Assembly: GCF_015207665.1 (NCBI RefSeq) | Contig: NZ_JADEWL010000005.1 | Coordinates: 55,044 to 119,043, forward strand | Length of the DNA: 64,000 nt | Source of the DNA: Plectonema cf. radiosum LEGE 06105 | GTDB lineage: Bacteria > Cyanobacteriota > Cyanobacteriia > Cyanobacteriales > Nostocaceae | Direction of reading: 5' to 3' | Shown here: positions 34,860-45,179 of the stretch, piece after piece | How the letters are laid out: each line of letters opens with the position of its first letter | How positions within the stretch are numbered: position 1 is the first letter of the stretch | The notes under the pieces: model-generated | Seen by the model: the letters and a program-made list of their open reading frames with translations, nothing else | What the model was told of the DNA's origin: nothing | Database searches by the model: none | Position numbers and translations under genes: made by a program

Positions 34860-35025
34860 AATACCAAAAAATCGCGTGAAAAGCTTACAAAATAGTAGCT
34901 TTCACATCCCGCCCGATCAGCAAGCCGTAGTTATTATTTCCACATCTGTAGTGAAAACTAAAAATCCTTCTTCTCTTGATTCCCTATTCCCTGTTCCCTT
35001 GATTATGATATAACTTAGTATTTAA

Positions 35026-38000
35026 TTAAACCGATATCAAAGAATTATCATCCAAATTCCAACTCATATCACCTTGAATAATATTAATTGCTTGATTATC
35101 AATATTTGGTGATAAATCTTCAGTGCTACCCAATTGAATATCGCTAACTTCTACCTTCCATAATTCATTATCAGAACTGAAGTATAGCTTATCTTCTATT
35201 ACAGTAAAATTATTTGGGTCAAGACCATCACTTTTAGGGTCAATATTTTCTTGAATTAAATGAGTTCCTTCCAAAGTACCATCACTCACCCATAAATCAG
35301 AACCATATTCACTATTTTCTGCACTGAAAAAAAGTTTATCATCAAATAGAGTGAGATTTTTCGGATTAGAACCTTGACTTCCCGGATTGATATCTTTAAC
35401 TAACTTAGTACCATTTTGTGTACCATCACTTACCCACAATTCCTGCCCCAAATCTTGACTATAAACGCTAAAGAATAGCTTATCATTAACAATAATTAAA
35501 TTTTCTGCATTAATATTAATATCCTGACTATCAGGAATAATATCTTTAAATAAATAAGTACCAACTTGAGTACCATCTGTTACATACAATTCTTCTCCAA
35601 AGTTTTCATCATAGCTTTCAAAATATAGTTTATTCTCAAATACGACTGAATTATAAAAAGAACTATTTGATTTGATATCTATTGGATAAGTACCATTTTC
35701 TGTACCATCGGTTATCCAATAATCTAAATTATTTCTACCATAATTATCATTATTATTATTTTCGACGGCAAATAAAAGCTGATTATTGAACGGAAAAAAC
35801 CCATTATTATTAAAAGTATCTCTTATCGGTGTATCGAACTCTTTAAATAATCTAGTACCATCTTCTGTCCCATCTGTTACCCAAAGTTGTGTTTGTCCAA
35901 ATACCTCATTAGTATCACTATAAGCACTGAAAAATACTTTGTCATTTAAAATAGTTAAATTACTAGGACTCGAACCTTGATTTCCGATATAAATATCTTT
36001 AAGCAAATTAGTTCCTTCTGGTGTTCCATTACTAACCCATAATTCTTCTCCAGTATCGTCATTATAAACATTGAATAATAATTTATCCCCTAATACAGTT
36101 AAATATCTGGGACTAGAACTATTAACTATAAATTCATTCTCATTAATAGAAGTAATTCCAGGGTAAATATCTTTGAATAAACGAGTCCCATTCTCTGTAC
36201 CATCAGTTACCCATAACTCTTCCCCAGTTTGATTATTAAAAGCGGTAAAAAACAGCTTATCCTTAAATAAAATAACGTTAGATATTCTTGAACCTTCACT
36301 TCCCGGATTGATATCTTTTAACAAATAAGTACCATTTTCCGTACCATCACTTATCCATAATTCGCTTCCATTTTCCACAGTCTCAGCAATTAGGATTAAA
36401 TTATCATCCAAAACATTTACAATCCCAAGACCATAAGTTCTATAGGGGTCAACATAAATGTCATAATCAGAAAGATTATCTCCTGGAATAATATCTTTGA
36501 TTAAATAAAGATTATCACCGCTTTCATCTGTTCCAAATAATTCATATCCGAAATTGGGTACATAAGCTGTGAAAAACAGTTTACCGTCAAAATTAGTAAA
36601 CCCTCTAGGATTATAAAGACTTCTTCTAGTTTGATTAATATCTTTAACTAAATAAGTACCATCTTGTTTACCATCACTTACCCACAATTCCCTTCCCGTT
36701 TTACCATCATTAGCACGGAAGAAAAGTTTTTGGTCACTAACGGTAAATTCAGTTGGGTTAGAACCATCAACTGGATTAATATCTTTGACTAAATTTGTCC
36801 CATTATCACTACCATCACTTACCCATAACTCTCTTTTCAACTCAGAATTATTAGCACTAAAAAATAACTGCTCATTAAAAACAGTTAATTCTTGAGGATT
36901 AGAGCTGTTTATTCCTGGATTAATATCTTTGACTAAATTTGTCCCATTATCACTACCATCACTTATCCATAATTCGGTTCCAAATTCAGCATTATAAGCA
37001 CTGAAATATAATTTGTCATTGAAAACATGAAAATTTTTGGGATTAGAACCATCTATTCCGGGATTAATATCTTTGACAATAAAAGTACCTTCTTGAGTAC
37101 CATCAGTTGTCCATAATTCAGAACCTTTCTCATTATCGTAGGTACTAAAAAAAAGCTGATTATCAAATGCGATAAAATCATCTGCATCCGCATTTATAAC
37201 AACAAAAGTACCGTCTTCTGTACCGTCACTTACCCACAGTTCTCTACTGGAACCATTCGGATCATAATTATCTAAAAGAAAGAAGAGTTTTTCGTTAGTA
37301 ACAGTAAATTTCAAAGGAAAAGAACTATCAGTTCCTCTATTAATATCTTTAACTAGATAAGTACCATTGTCTGTACCATCACTCACCCATAGCTCAAATC
37401 CATTTTTTCCATCATTACCCAAGAAAAATAGCTGATTATTAACTACAGCAAACTCATAAGAACCAACACCATCATCTTCTGAATTAATATCTTTAACTAA
37501 ATAAGTTCCATTCTCGGTACCATCACTCACCCACAATTCTCTTCCCTTCTGATCATCATCAGCGGAAAATAACAGTTTTTCATTTACAACATTAAAATTA
37601 CCAGGATTAGAACCATCACTTCCCGGATTAATATCTTTAATTAACTTAGTTCCTTCTTCTGTCCCATCTGTTACCCATAATTCTGAACCTGTCTCATTAT
37701 TTGAAGCTCTAAAAAATAACTGTTCATTTACAACCGTCAAACTGTCAATATTTGAACTATTATTTCCAGGATTAATATCTTTAATTAACTTAGTTCCTTC
37801 TTGTGTTCCATCTGTTACCCATAATTCCGTACCTGTTTCATTATCTTCTGTGACAAAAAATAGTTTGTCATTTAAAACGACGGGATTTGAACGATTATCT
37901 TGATTTTCAATTTCTTTAATTAAATAGGTACCTGCTTCCGTTCCGTCACTGATCCATAATTTATTTTTTCTGTCACCATCATTAGCTGTAAAGAAAATTT

Positions 38001-38097
38001 TATTATTGAAAGCAATCAAATTATTAGGCTCAGAACCATCATTTCCTAGATAAATTATTTCAACTTTATCCACATGATAATCTTGAGAATTAGACAT
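35026..38097 (-). CDS. Giant ELWxxDGT-repeat protein
   Basis: A 1023-aa protein of about 19 tandem repeats of roughly 50 residues, each ending in a motif like ELWVSDGTENGT followed by LVKDINPG.. and NxKLFFxA. Such repeats form beta-propeller-like blades. No signal peptide or membrane segment is visible; the protein opens MSNSQDYHVDKVEIIYLG, so export would need a C-terminal or type I signal. Family members are mostly large surface or secreted proteins of unknown role. Lengths and sequences of the units vary and one unit (ELFGTDESGD) is degenerate. Confidence 0.85.
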   Translation of the reverse strand: MSNSQDYHVDKVEIIYLGNDGSEPNNLIAFNNKIFFTANDGDRKNKLWISDGTEAGTYLIKEIENQDNRSNPVVLNDKLFFVTEDNETGTELWVTDGTQEGTKLIKDINPGNNSSNIDSLTVVNEQLFFRASNNETGSELWVTDGTEEGTKLIKDINPGSDGSNPGNFNVVNEKLLFSADDDQKGRELWVSDGTENGTYLVKDINSEDDGVGSYEFAVVNNQLFFLGNDGKNGFELWVSDGTDNGTYLVKDINRGTDSSFPLKFTVTNEKLFFLLDNYDPNGSSRELWVSDGTEDGTFVVINADADDFIAFDNQLFFSTYDNEKGSELWTTDGTQEGTFIVKDINPGIDGSNPKNFHVFNDKLYFSAYNAEFGTELWISDGSDNGTNLVKDINPGINSSNPQELTVFNEQLFFSANNSELKRELWVSDGSDNGTNLVKDINPVDGSNPTEFTVSDQKLFFRANDGKTGRELWVSDGKQDGTYLVKDINQTRRSLYNPRGFTNFDGKLFFTAYVPNFGYELFGTDESGDNLYLIKDIIPGDNLSDYDIYVDPYRTYGLGIVNVLDDNLILIAETVENGSELWISDGTENGTYLLKDINPGSEGSRISNVILFKDKLFFTAFNNQTGEELWVTDGTENGTRLFKDIYPGITSINENEFIVNSSSPRYLTVLGDKLLFNVYNDDTGEELWVSNGTPEGTNLLKDIYIGNQGSSPSNLTILNDKVFFSAYSDTNEVFGQTQLWVTDGTEDGTRLFKEFDTPIRDTFNNNGFFPFNNQLLFAVENNNNDNYGRNNLDYWITDGTENGTYPIDIKSNSSFYNSVVFENKLYFESYDENFGEELYVTDGTQVGTYLFKDIIPDSQDININAENLIIVNDKLFFSVYSQDLGQELWVSDGTQNGTKLVKDINPGSQGSNPKNLTLFDDKLFFSAENSEYGSDLWVSDGTLEGTHLIQENIDPKSDGLDPNNFTVIEDKLYFSSDNELWKVEVSDIQLGSTEDLSPNIDNQAINIIQGDMSWNLDDNSLISV

Positions 38098-38149
38098 GAT
38101 TTATACTCTTGGAATATCAAAAATTACTGGCAAATATAATAAAAATTGA

Positions 38150-38192
38150 AATAATTCTTACCCTGAGTTTAATTCTGAGGATAAGAATTATT
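38150..38192 (-). terminator. Terminator of aroA
   Basis: AATAATTCTTA (38150-38160) pairs perfectly with TAAGAATTATT (38182-38192). It lies 18 bp past the aroA stop codon on the minus strand. Confidence 0.6.
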
Positions 38193-38209
38193 ACATTTAA
38201 TTAATTTAA

Positions 38210-39556
38210 TTAAATAATTGCTTTGAGGGTATCAAAAAAATCGGGATAAGAAACTGATGCAGCTTCCGCACGATTAATTGTAGTCGAACCGGATGCATTC
38301 AAAGCGGCGATCGCCAAACTCATAGCAATGCGATGGTCGGTAAAACTGTCAAGTTCGGCACCAGTAAGAGAAGTACCGCCAGTAATTTCCATTCCATCAG
38401 CTAATTCATTTATCCTGGCTCCCATAGAATTGAGTTGGTTTGCCATTACAGTAATGCGATCGCTCTCCTTAACTCGCAATTCTGCGGCATCTTTAATTAC
38501 AGTAGTACCCTCGGCAAATACTGCTGCCACAGCTAAAACGGGAATTTCGTCAATCAATCTTGGAATGATATCTCCCTCGATAGTGCAGCCTTTAAGCTTG
38601 CTGGAACGAACCCTTAGATCAGCTACAGGTTCCCCTGCGACCTCCCTTTCATTCTCACGGGTAATATCAGCCCCCATCATCTCCAAAGCTTCCAAAACAC
38701 CAGTGCGAGTCGGGTTAACGCCAACATTTTCAATCAGCAGTTCAGAATCTGATACAATTGCACCAGCTACCAACCAAAAAGCCGCCGAACTTATATCTCC
38801 TGGTACAACCACGGTTTGTCCGTATAGCTGCACCGGACCATTAACGCTAACGCTATGAGTTTGGGCATCAATATCCAATTTTGCCCCAAATGCTTGTAAC
38901 ATCCGTTCACTATGGTCGCGAGACAGCGCTGGTTCGGTTACGGTAGTTTTACCCTCAACCGATAAACCAGCCAGCAATATACAAGATTTAACTTGTGCCG
39001 AAGCTATGGGAGAATGGTAGTGGATCGGTTTAAGGTTTTGCCCACAAACTGCCAAGGGTGCTTTAGAATTATGATCTCTTCCCCAAATTTGCGCTCCCAT
39101 TTGTTGTAAAGGTTTAACAACACGAGACATCGGACGCGATCGCAAGGAATTATCCCCAGTCACGGAAAAAAAACGTCCTTCATGGGATGCCAAAATTCCT
39201 AACATCAGTCGCAAAGTGGTACCAGAATTCCCAGCATCTAAAACATCAAGGGGTTCGAGTAAATTACCCAAACCAATACCCTTAACTTTTACCAATTCTG
39301 TATTCAAATCCGAAACTTCTGCTCCCATAGCTTGGAAACATTTAGCCGTACTGCGGGGATCTTCTCCCAAAAGTAATCCCTCGATCCGGGTTTCACCTTC
39401 AGCGAGTGCGCCCAACATCAATGCTCGATGGGAGATAGATTTATCACCGGGGACTCGAATCTTACCATTTAAAGATAGTCCCCCTTCTGGTCGCCGAACA
39501 ACCAACTTTTGGAGGAGGTTTTGTTTAGTTTCTACGGTTATAACAGGAGCCGACAT
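38210..39556 (-). CDS. aroA: 5-Enolpyruvylshikimate-3-phosphate synthase
   Basis: A 448-aa protein with all EPSP synthase motifs: [70 protein letters not shown] and [10 protein letters not shown]. It makes EPSP from shikimate-3-phosphate and PEP in the shikimate pathway. The [15 protein letters not shown] loop is GNSGT, and residues around it resemble the bacterial class II type more than the E. coli type. The gene stands alone. Confidence 0.96.
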   Translation of the reverse strand: MSAPVITVETKQNLLQKLVVRRPEGGLSLNGKIRVPGDKSISHRALMLGALAEGETRIEGLLLGEDPRSTAKCFQAMGAEVSDLNTELVKVKGIGLGNLLEPLDVLDAGNSGTTLRLMLGILASHEGRFFSVTGDNSLRSRPMSRVVKPLQQMGAQIWGRDHNSKAPLAVCGQNLKPIHYHSPIASAQVKSCILLAGLSVEGKTTVTEPALSRDHSERMLQAFGAKLDIDAQTHSVSVNGPVQLYGQTVVVPGDISSAAFWLVAGAIVSDSELLIENVGVNPTRTGVLEALEMMGADITRENEREVAGEPVADLRVRSSKLKGCTIEGDIIPRLIDEIPVLAVAAVFAEGTTVIKDAAELRVKESDRITVMANQLNSMGARINELADGMEITGGTSLTGAELDSFTDHRIAMSLAIAALNASGSTTINRAEAASVSYPDFFDTLKAII

Positions 39557-39711
39557 TAGGATAAACTGGCGTGTAACTGTACGAGAAAGTTATACCAAAG
39601 TAAAAGCTGAATGTACAAACCTCCTCGCTAGTATCCTACCGCTAAACACTGCACACCTGACCCTACATTAAACTTATTATTTATCCAATTGCTTCCCAAT
39701 CTATTCCTCCC

Positions 39712-40227
39712 ATGCTGACTCATCAACGCAAACCCGTTTATCTCTCACTAATATCAACAGATTTACCAGTTGAATCTGTTGTAGAAGCTGCTGGTACTTT
39801 ATACCAAAAAGATAGCCAGCGCTTTCACCTGTTATTAAATGCACCACCGCTCAAAACTTGGCAAGAAGCAAAAGCCCAAAATTCACCAAACACCACAGTA
39901 ACACCAGCCCAAACCAATGCTCGCGTTTCAGGAAGCCCCAGAATTTTATGGTTAGAAATATCACCTTATAGAGTAACTATGACAATGCAAGGTAATCCAC
40001 ATTTAAGTTACCGTCACTTCTGGGAAAAAGGAATTTACGGTATGAGTCGCTACTGGTTACCTAGTGAATCCTTGCAAAATAACCAACCAATCCGTCTGAA
40101 AAATTTTACTCGCAATCTCACTTTGAGCGGGCATCCTTTACCAGAACACCTGCGCGTAGAATACGAATTGTGGAGCGGCAAACTTCAATTAGGAAATTAC
40201 ATCCTCAATTTAGAAATTCAAAATTAA
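39712..40227 (+). CDS. Hypothetical cyanobacterial protein
   Basis: A 171-aa protein with clear coding character. It alternates strands and polar loops (KPVYLSLISTDLPVESVVEAAGTLY; ILWLEISPYRVTMTMQGNPHLSYRHFWEKG; LRVEYELWSGKLQLGNYILNLEIQ). No family or active-site motif was recognised. It has no signal peptide or membrane segment. It is divergent from aroA. Confidence 0.7.
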   Translation: MLTHQRKPVYLSLISTDLPVESVVEAAGTLYQKDSQRFHLLLNAPPLKTWQEAKAQNSPNTTVTPAQTNARVSGSPRILWLEISPYRVTMTMQGNPHLSYRHFWEKGIYGMSRYWLPSESLQNNQPIRLKNFTRNLTLSGHPLPEHLRVEYELWSGKLQLGNYILNLEIQN

Positions 40228-40228
40228 T

Positions 40229-40297
40229 TGTTAGTTGTTAGTTGTTAGTTGTTAGTTGTTAGTTGTTAGTGATTGGTGGTTAACTGTCAACTGTCAA
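40229..40297. repeat. Heptanucleotide tandem repeat (TTGTTAG, then CAACTGT)
   Basis: About six TTGTTAG units span 40229-40272 and CAACTGT units follow to 40297, filling the gap between convergent genes. Confidence 0.9.
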
Positions 40298-40879
40298 CTA
40301 ACTAAAATAACTCGGCTCATTTCCCGGTTTCCACTTAATATTACAACCGATGCTCGGCTTTTGTTCTGACGTTAACGATTTCCCCGTTAACACAGCATTT
40401 ATCGCAGCACGTAAATCTTTACCCGTTACGGGTTTACCATTACTCGGACGACTATCATCTAGTTGTCCGCGATAAAATAGTTTAATCTCATTATCAAATA
40501 AGAAAAAATCAGGTGTACAAGCCGCAGTGTAAATTTTTGCAATTTCCTGAGTTTCGTCATAACATAGAGGAAACTTGAAATCCAATTCCATCGCCATTGT
40601 TTTTAATAAATCCGGTGCATCATCTGGATAATTTTTGACATCATTCGCACAAATAGCAACAATCCCCAAATCGGTTTGAAAATAATCTTTTCCTAATTGA
40701 GCTAATTCTTCCTGTACGTGCTTTACAAACGGACAATGACGACAGATAAACATTACCAAAATTGCTTTTTTATCCGCAAAAGTAGAAAGAGAAATAGTCT
40801 CTCCAGATACCACATCAGGTAGTTGAAAATCCGGAGCCTTCGTTCCCAAAGCCAACATCGTTGAAGCAGTTAAAACCAT
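40298..40879 (-). CDS. Thioredoxin-fold redoxin (AhpC/TSA-like) with CxxC
   Basis: The start at 40879 (MVLTASTMLALGTKAPDFQLPDV) is preferred because homologues begin there; the frame is open 18 codons further upstream, but those residues look like leader. The 193-aa protein has the redoxin opening TKAPDFQLPDV and active site ICRHCPFVKHVQEEL, with CRHC as the redox cysteines. The rest is a thioredoxin fold with CTPDFFLFD. It is a thiol-disulfide or peroxiredoxin-like protein of unknown substrate. Confidence 0.82.
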   Translation of the reverse strand: MVLTASTMLALGTKAPDFQLPDVVSGETISLSTFADKKAILVMFICRHCPFVKHVQEELAQLGKDYFQTDLGIVAICANDVKNYPDDAPDLLKTMAMELDFKFPLCYDETQEIAKIYTAACTPDFFLFDNEIKLFYRGQLDDSRPSNGKPVTGKDLRAAINAVLTGKSLTSEQKPSIGCNIKWKPGNEPSYFS

Positions 40880-41002
40880 AGCTTTTCTGACACTCTTATT
40901 CAAAAAAAAATATTTTTCAGTTATTTTAAACAATCAGGTACGAAAGAAGCATAAAGCATGACAAAATAAATATTCTCTCATTCCCTATTATTTAATTAAA
41001 AC

Positions 41003-41725
41003 ATGAATCGATTTCGAGTAGAAGTTCTGACAAAAACACAGAACCCACAGCAAATTATTTACGCTGCAATGCATCAAGATTACACCGATAGCTTCGTGTA
41101 TGATGAACGTGAAGAATTCCCCTCAGAATCAAAATGTGGTGAAGTGATAGTTAAACGTCTTCTTGCAGGTGAAAGAGGACATTACGGACCTTTAGAACAT
41201 CCTCAAATCGTCTTCAATTGTGGCTACTTTCCCCACAGCGTCATGCAACAAGCTCGTACCCATCGTATCAGCGTATCTTTTGATGTTCAATCCTTTAGAT
41301 ATACCTCAGAACAATTTCTGAAAGTAGCTGAAGGAAAAAGAGATATAGAAGATGTTTTTTATCTACGTCCTGTAGATTATTACACGAATCGTCAAGGCAA
41401 AAAATATTACTATTCACCCGAACAAAGAGAAGCCGATTTAAATTGGTGTATGGAGGCTGTGAAGCGATATAAAATTGATTTTGATAATGGCATTTCTGAA
41501 GAACATATTAGAGGAAAAATGCCATTTGATTATCGTCAGCATTTCGTAGTTAGTTTCAATTTAAGGTCTTTGATGCATTTCTTAGATATGAGAAATAAAA
41601 AAGATGCTCAACTTGAAATTCAAAAACTATGCGAGTTAATGTTAATACATTTTGAAAATTGGGTTCCAGCAATCGCCGAATGGTATAAAATTCATCGTTT
41701 AGCTAAAGCCAGATTGGCACCATAA
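41003..41725 (+). CDS. thyX: FAD-dependent thymidylate synthase
   Basis: A 240-aa protein with ThyX features: a substrate loop GERGHYGPLEH, and RTHRISVSFDVQSFRYTSEQ at residues 85-104, the ThyX signature region. A C-terminal helix (KDAQLEIQKLCELMLIHFENWVPAIAEWYK) is conserved in the family. It makes dTMP from dUMP with FAD and NADPH and replaces ThyA. The motif differs from the strict RHRx7S spacing by one residue. dCTP deaminase follows in convergent orientation, supplying dUTP. Confidence 0.92.
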   Translation: MNRFRVEVLTKTQNPQQIIYAAMHQDYTDSFVYDEREEFPSESKCGEVIVKRLLAGERGHYGPLEHPQIVFNCGYFPHSVMQQARTHRISVSFDVQSFRYTSEQFLKVAEGKRDIEDVFYLRPVDYYTNRQGKKYYYSPEQREADLNWCMEAVKRYKIDFDNGISEEHIRGKMPFDYRQHFVVSFNLRSLMHFLDMRNKKDAQLEIQKLCELMLIHFENWVPAIAEWYKIHRLAKARLAP

Positions 41726-41888
41726 TCAGTTATCAGTTATCAGTTATCAGTTATCAGTTATCAGTTATCAGTTATCAGTTATCAGTTGACAGTTACCAAT
41801 TACCAATTACCAATTACCCATTACCAATTACCCATTACCCATTACCCATTACCAATTACCAATTACCAATTACCCATTACCCATTACC
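41725..41888. repeat. Heptanucleotide repeat tract with phase switch
   Basis: About eight CAGTTAT units, then a run of about fourteen ACCAATT or ACCCATT units, fill the whole 160-bp gap between the convergent thyX and dcd genes. The tract is likely variable between strains. Confidence 0.92.
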
Positions 41889-41892
41889 TTTT

Positions 41893-42495
41893 TTAAATTC
41901 TTGCAATTGTTACTCTTTCGGGTTGGTCTTGATATTTACCCTTACGAGCTTCATAACTAATAGCACAAGGTTCACCTTCAAAAAATAATAACTGTACTAC
42001 ACCTTCATCAGCATAAATGCGGCAGTCTGCACTTGAAGAATTAGAAAATTCTAAAGTTAAATGGCCCCTCCACGCAGCTTCCGCCGGTGTCAGATTAGCA
42101 ATTATTCCACATCTAGCATATGTAGATTTACCTATACAAATTACCGAAATATTATCTGGAACTTCCAGTCGTTCCAAAGCAACACCCAAACCATAAGAGT
42201 GAGCGGGTAAAATAAAATAATTTCCAGCTTCAGACGTGTGTAGCTGTGTTGACTCTAGATTTTGCGGATTGAAATTTTTCGGATCTACTACAGTACCGGG
42301 AATATGTCGAAAGATGCGAAACTCATTTCCAGAAAGGCGTATATCATAACCGTAGGACGACAAACCGTAACTAATAACGCGATTCGGCGGTAAACTACCT
42401 TCGTGACGGTCAACTTCTCTAATTAAGTTGGGTTCAAAAGGATTAATCATCCCCTTTTGAGCCATTTGAGAAATCCAGATATCGTTTTTAATCAC
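41893..42495 (-). CDS. dcd: dCTP deaminase
   Basis: A 200-aa protein of the dUTPase fold. SYGLSSYGYDIRLSGNEF, then EVPDNISVICIGKSTYARCGIIANLTPAEAAWRGHLTLEFSNSS, show the nucleotide pocket, with catalytic Glu and Arg expected in EAAWRG. It deaminates dCTP to dUTP, which feeds dUMP to ThyX. The N-terminus is MIKNDIWISQMAQKGMI, as in Dcd proteins. Confidence 0.92.
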   Translation of the reverse strand: MIKNDIWISQMAQKGMINPFEPNLIREVDRHEGSLPPNRVISYGLSSYGYDIRLSGNEFRIFRHIPGTVVDPKNFNPQNLESTQLHTSEAGNYFILPAHSYGLGVALERLEVPDNISVICIGKSTYARCGIIANLTPAEAAWRGHLTLEFSNSSSADCRIYADEGVVQLLFFEGEPCAISYEARKGKYQDQPERVTIARI

Positions 42496-42504
42496 AGAGT
42501 AAAA

Positions 42505-42655
42505 TAATTAAAGGTCAAAGGTCAAAGGTTTAAGGTCAAAGGTCAAAAATGGTCTGGGGTCTAGTAGTCCACCAAGGGAACGAGAGCCTGGGGTTTATGC
42601 AATTTACTACTCACTACTCCCACCCGGCATTTTTGGCTTGGTCGAGTACTACTAG
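42505..42655. repeat. Tandem repeats and long imperfect hairpin
   Basis: AGGTCAAA/GGTTTAA heptamers span 42510-42547. Then CTAGTAGT (42561-42568) pairs with ACTACTAG (42648-42655), and ACCAAG (42571-42576) with CTTGGT (42637-42642), enclosing about 60 bases. It sits between the CobO-like gene and dcd, both on the minus strand. It may be a terminator or a small palindromic element. Confidence 0.55.
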
Positions 42656-42686
42656 GTTAGTGAGTTAAGACTAACGGAGTTAATCA

Positions 42687-43235
42687 TTACGAATTACGAA
42701 TTACGCTGTTCGGACGACGAATTTCTGTAATCTCATCTGCTAAATCCAAGATACATTTAGGCATTTCCGCTCCCGTAAGCATAATATCAACACTTTGGGG
42801 ACGGTTGGCCAAAAATTCTAAAACTTCTGCTTCAGGAATTAAACCAAAGTTCATTGCTAAACTTAACTCGTCTAATACAACCAAAGAATACTTACCCTGA
42901 TTTACTACACTTAACGTATGCTGCCACAACAAATGTAATGCTTCAGTTTCAGCATCATCTAGATGGGGTGTGTCAATACAACGCGGTAAATTACAGCGAA
43001 TCCAATGCAAATTTTGCCCCAGAACAATAGGATTATCTTGTCCCTGACCAATACCACCTTTGAGAAATTGCACTATCAATACTGGTGTACCTTGACCAGC
43101 TATTCTCAGTGCTTGCGCCATGACGCTAGTAAAAAAACTACGATAAGAACTAGTGAAAACCTTTACTAATCCTTTGATTGTATGGGATGGACTAGCAGTC
43201 GAATTTATACTTAGAGTTTCTAGCTGAGCAACCAT
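42687..43235 (-). CDS. CobO/BtuR-like P-loop-fold protein lacking a Walker A motif
   Basis: A 182-aa homologue of corrinoid adenosyltransferases: VLIVQFLKGGIGQGQDNP, then NLHWIRCNLP, then a Walker B region YSLVVLDELSLAMNFGLI and the tail RPQSVDIMLTGAEMPKCILDLADEITEIR. Where active enzymes have a GKGKT loop, this has TSSYRSFFTS. ATP binding by the usual P-loop is therefore unlikely. It may be a divergent adenosyltransferase or a re-purposed cobalamin-related protein. The same loss is seen in other cyanobacterial homologues as far as I recall. Confidence 0.75.
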   Translation of the reverse strand: MVAQLETLSINSTASPSHTIKGLVKVFTSSYRSFFTSVMAQALRIAGQGTPVLIVQFLKGGIGQGQDNPIVLGQNLHWIRCNLPRCIDTPHLDDAETEALHLLWQHTLSVVNQGKYSLVVLDELSLAMNFGLIPEAEVLEFLANRPQSVDIMLTGAEMPKCILDLADEITEIRRPNSVIRNS

Positions 43236-43797
43236 AAATTAATGTAAAAAAAACAATATAAATTAAGCATTTCTGCTGAGGCATTTTTTAGTAAACTTAC
43301 TTATGAATACTTATAAATTAAGTCCACCTTCCTCAGATATGTGATATTTAAAAGCTAACTGCATTCTTAGTCAACCACTACATTTACGCTTAAGTCAATA
43401 GTTATTAAAATTTATATTTATATTGTCAAAAACAATGATGTATGGTAAATGAAAAACTTATTTTAATCAGCCAGTTGAATTCATTAATAAAGCTGAAAAA
43501 AGTAGCTCTCAGATTAAGTTGTCGTACAAATAAACAGACTAAAGCCGTATCTATGTAAATAAGGATGTATAATTGATATTTTCTTGCCATCGCGATTAGC
43601 AAATTTAAAGTAAAACGGCGTATCGCCCCACACCCAAAACAAGACTAGTTATTAATTTCACTGTTGAATATTCATTCGGTCGAGAATACCCACCTAAACT
43701 ATATAACGTTCGGTAGTGCTAAGATGGCATGATAGTACATATATTCTATTAAGTTTATCAAACCAAAATCCCAAATCAATCTATTTTAGAGGCTCAA
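43236..43797. other. Upstream region of recA
   Basis: A 562-bp spacer between the divergent CobO-like gene and recA. It must carry both promoters. AGAGG at 43787 is the recA ribosome binding site. No clear cyanobacterial LexA box was recognised. No gene is supported. Confidence 0.5.
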
Positions 43798-44895
43798 ATG
43801 GCGGTTAACACAGACAATGCAAGCAAAGAGAATGCAGGCAAGCAAAAAGCTCTCAACATGGTACTTAGCCAGATAGAGCGCACTTTTGGTAAAGGTACAA
43901 TCATGCGTCTTGGAGATGCAACCCAGATGCGTGTTGAGACGATTTCCAGCGGCGCACTTACCTTAGATTTAGCTTTAGGTGGTGGTTTACCAAAGGGACG
44001 AGTAGTTGAAATTTACGGACCAGAAAGTTCTGGTAAAACAACAGTAGCCTTGCACGCAGTCGCTGAAGTACAAAAACAAGGTGGAATTGCCGCTTATGTA
44101 GACGCGGAACACGCTCTTGACCCTACTTATGCTGCGGCTTTGGGTGTCGATATTGAAAACTTGTTAATTTCCCAACCAGACACCGGAGAAGCTGCTTTAG
44201 AAATCGTAGACCAGTTAGTACGTTCTGCTGCGGTTGACATTGTAGTCATTGACTCGGTAGCAGCACTAGTTCCCCGCGCAGAAATTGAGGGCGATATGGG
44301 CGATGCTCATGTGGGTCTCCAAGCGCGATTGATGAGCCAAGCATTACGTAAAATTACTGGTAACATTGGTAAATCTGGCTGCACAGTCATGTTTATTAAC
44401 CAGTTGCGTATGAAAATTGGTGTCAGCTACGGTAATCCCGAAACTACTACTGGTGGTAATGCTTTAAAATATTACTCTTCGGTGCGTTTAGATATTCGAC
44501 GTATTCAAACCTTAAAAAAAGGTACAGAAGAATTTGGTATCCGTGTTAAAGTCAAAGTTGCTAAAAATAAAGTTGCACCACCTTTTAGAATTGCGGAGTT
44601 CGATGTCATCTTCGGTAAAGGTATTTCAACCCTAGGCTGTATTGTTGACCTTGCAGAAGAAACTGGCGTGATTAACCGGAAGGGAGCTTGGTACAGTTAC
44701 AATGGTGATAATATTTCTCAAGGAAGGGATAATGCCATCAAATTCCTTGAGGAAAAGCCTGAAATGCTTGAAGAAATTAGGCTAAAAGTCCGTGAAAAGC
44801 TCGAACTAGGTGCTGTTGTTTCTGCTAATTCTGTGGGACAATCAAGCGATGAAGACCAAGAATCAGAAGAAGAAGAAGAATTTGAAGAAGAATAA
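43798..44895 (+). CDS. recA: RecA recombinase
   Basis: A 365-aa protein. Walker [10 protein letters not shown] is at residues 74-82, Walker B is [21 protein letters not shown], and the L1/L2 loops follow ([20 protein letters not shown] and [22 protein letters not shown]). An acidic C-terminal tail ends EEEEEFEEE. It catalyses homologous strand exchange and SOS signalling. The start is preceded by AGAGG. A strong terminator lies about 110 bp downstream. Confidence 0.97.
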   Translation: MAVNTDNASKENAGKQKALNMVLSQIERTFGKGTIMRLGDATQMRVETISSGALTLDLALGGGLPKGRVVEIYGPESSGKTTVALHAVAEVQKQGGIAAYVDAEHALDPTYAAALGVDIENLLISQPDTGEAALEIVDQLVRSAAVDIVVIDSVAALVPRAEIEGDMGDAHVGLQARLMSQALRKITGNIGKSGCTVMFINQLRMKIGVSYGNPETTTGGNALKYYSSVRLDIRRIQTLKKGTEEFGIRVKVKVAKNKVAPPFRIAEFDVIFGKGISTLGCIVDLAEETGVINRKGAWYSYNGDNISQGRDNAIKFLEEKPEMLEEIRLKVREKLELGAVVSANSVGQSSDEDQESEEEEEFEEE

Positions 44896-45007
44896 CGTCT
44901 AATATCATGACCGCGATAACACTTATCTTATTTGTAAAGGTGAGTGATACTTAATAAGTAATTTGCCGGACTTGATATCTTCAGATCAACTTTAATTTGT
45001 ATTTTAT

Positions 45008-45045
45008 AAATAAGACGGCTAATTACTATTAGCCGTCTTTATTTA
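45008..45045 (+). terminator. Bidirectional terminator of recA
   Basis: GACGGCTA and TAGCCGTC, extended by AAATAA and TTATTT with one bulge, form a stem with an 8-base loop and T-rich flanks. It lies between the convergent recA and FHA genes. Confidence 0.8.
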
Positions 45046-45179
45046 TATTTTACATCGGTATGGTATATTTTTTAACTATTTTCAGATAATTTATAAATTC
45101 AGATATTTATCTAATTTTATCTCGTCAACTTCATGCAGCCCAAAATATAAAACTTTCTCAACTCTTTGTCAAATCCTGA

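Noticed and set aside
41725..41888. Possible CRISPR array
   Set aside because: The units are directly adjacent 7-mers without spacers, so it is a simple tandem repeat.
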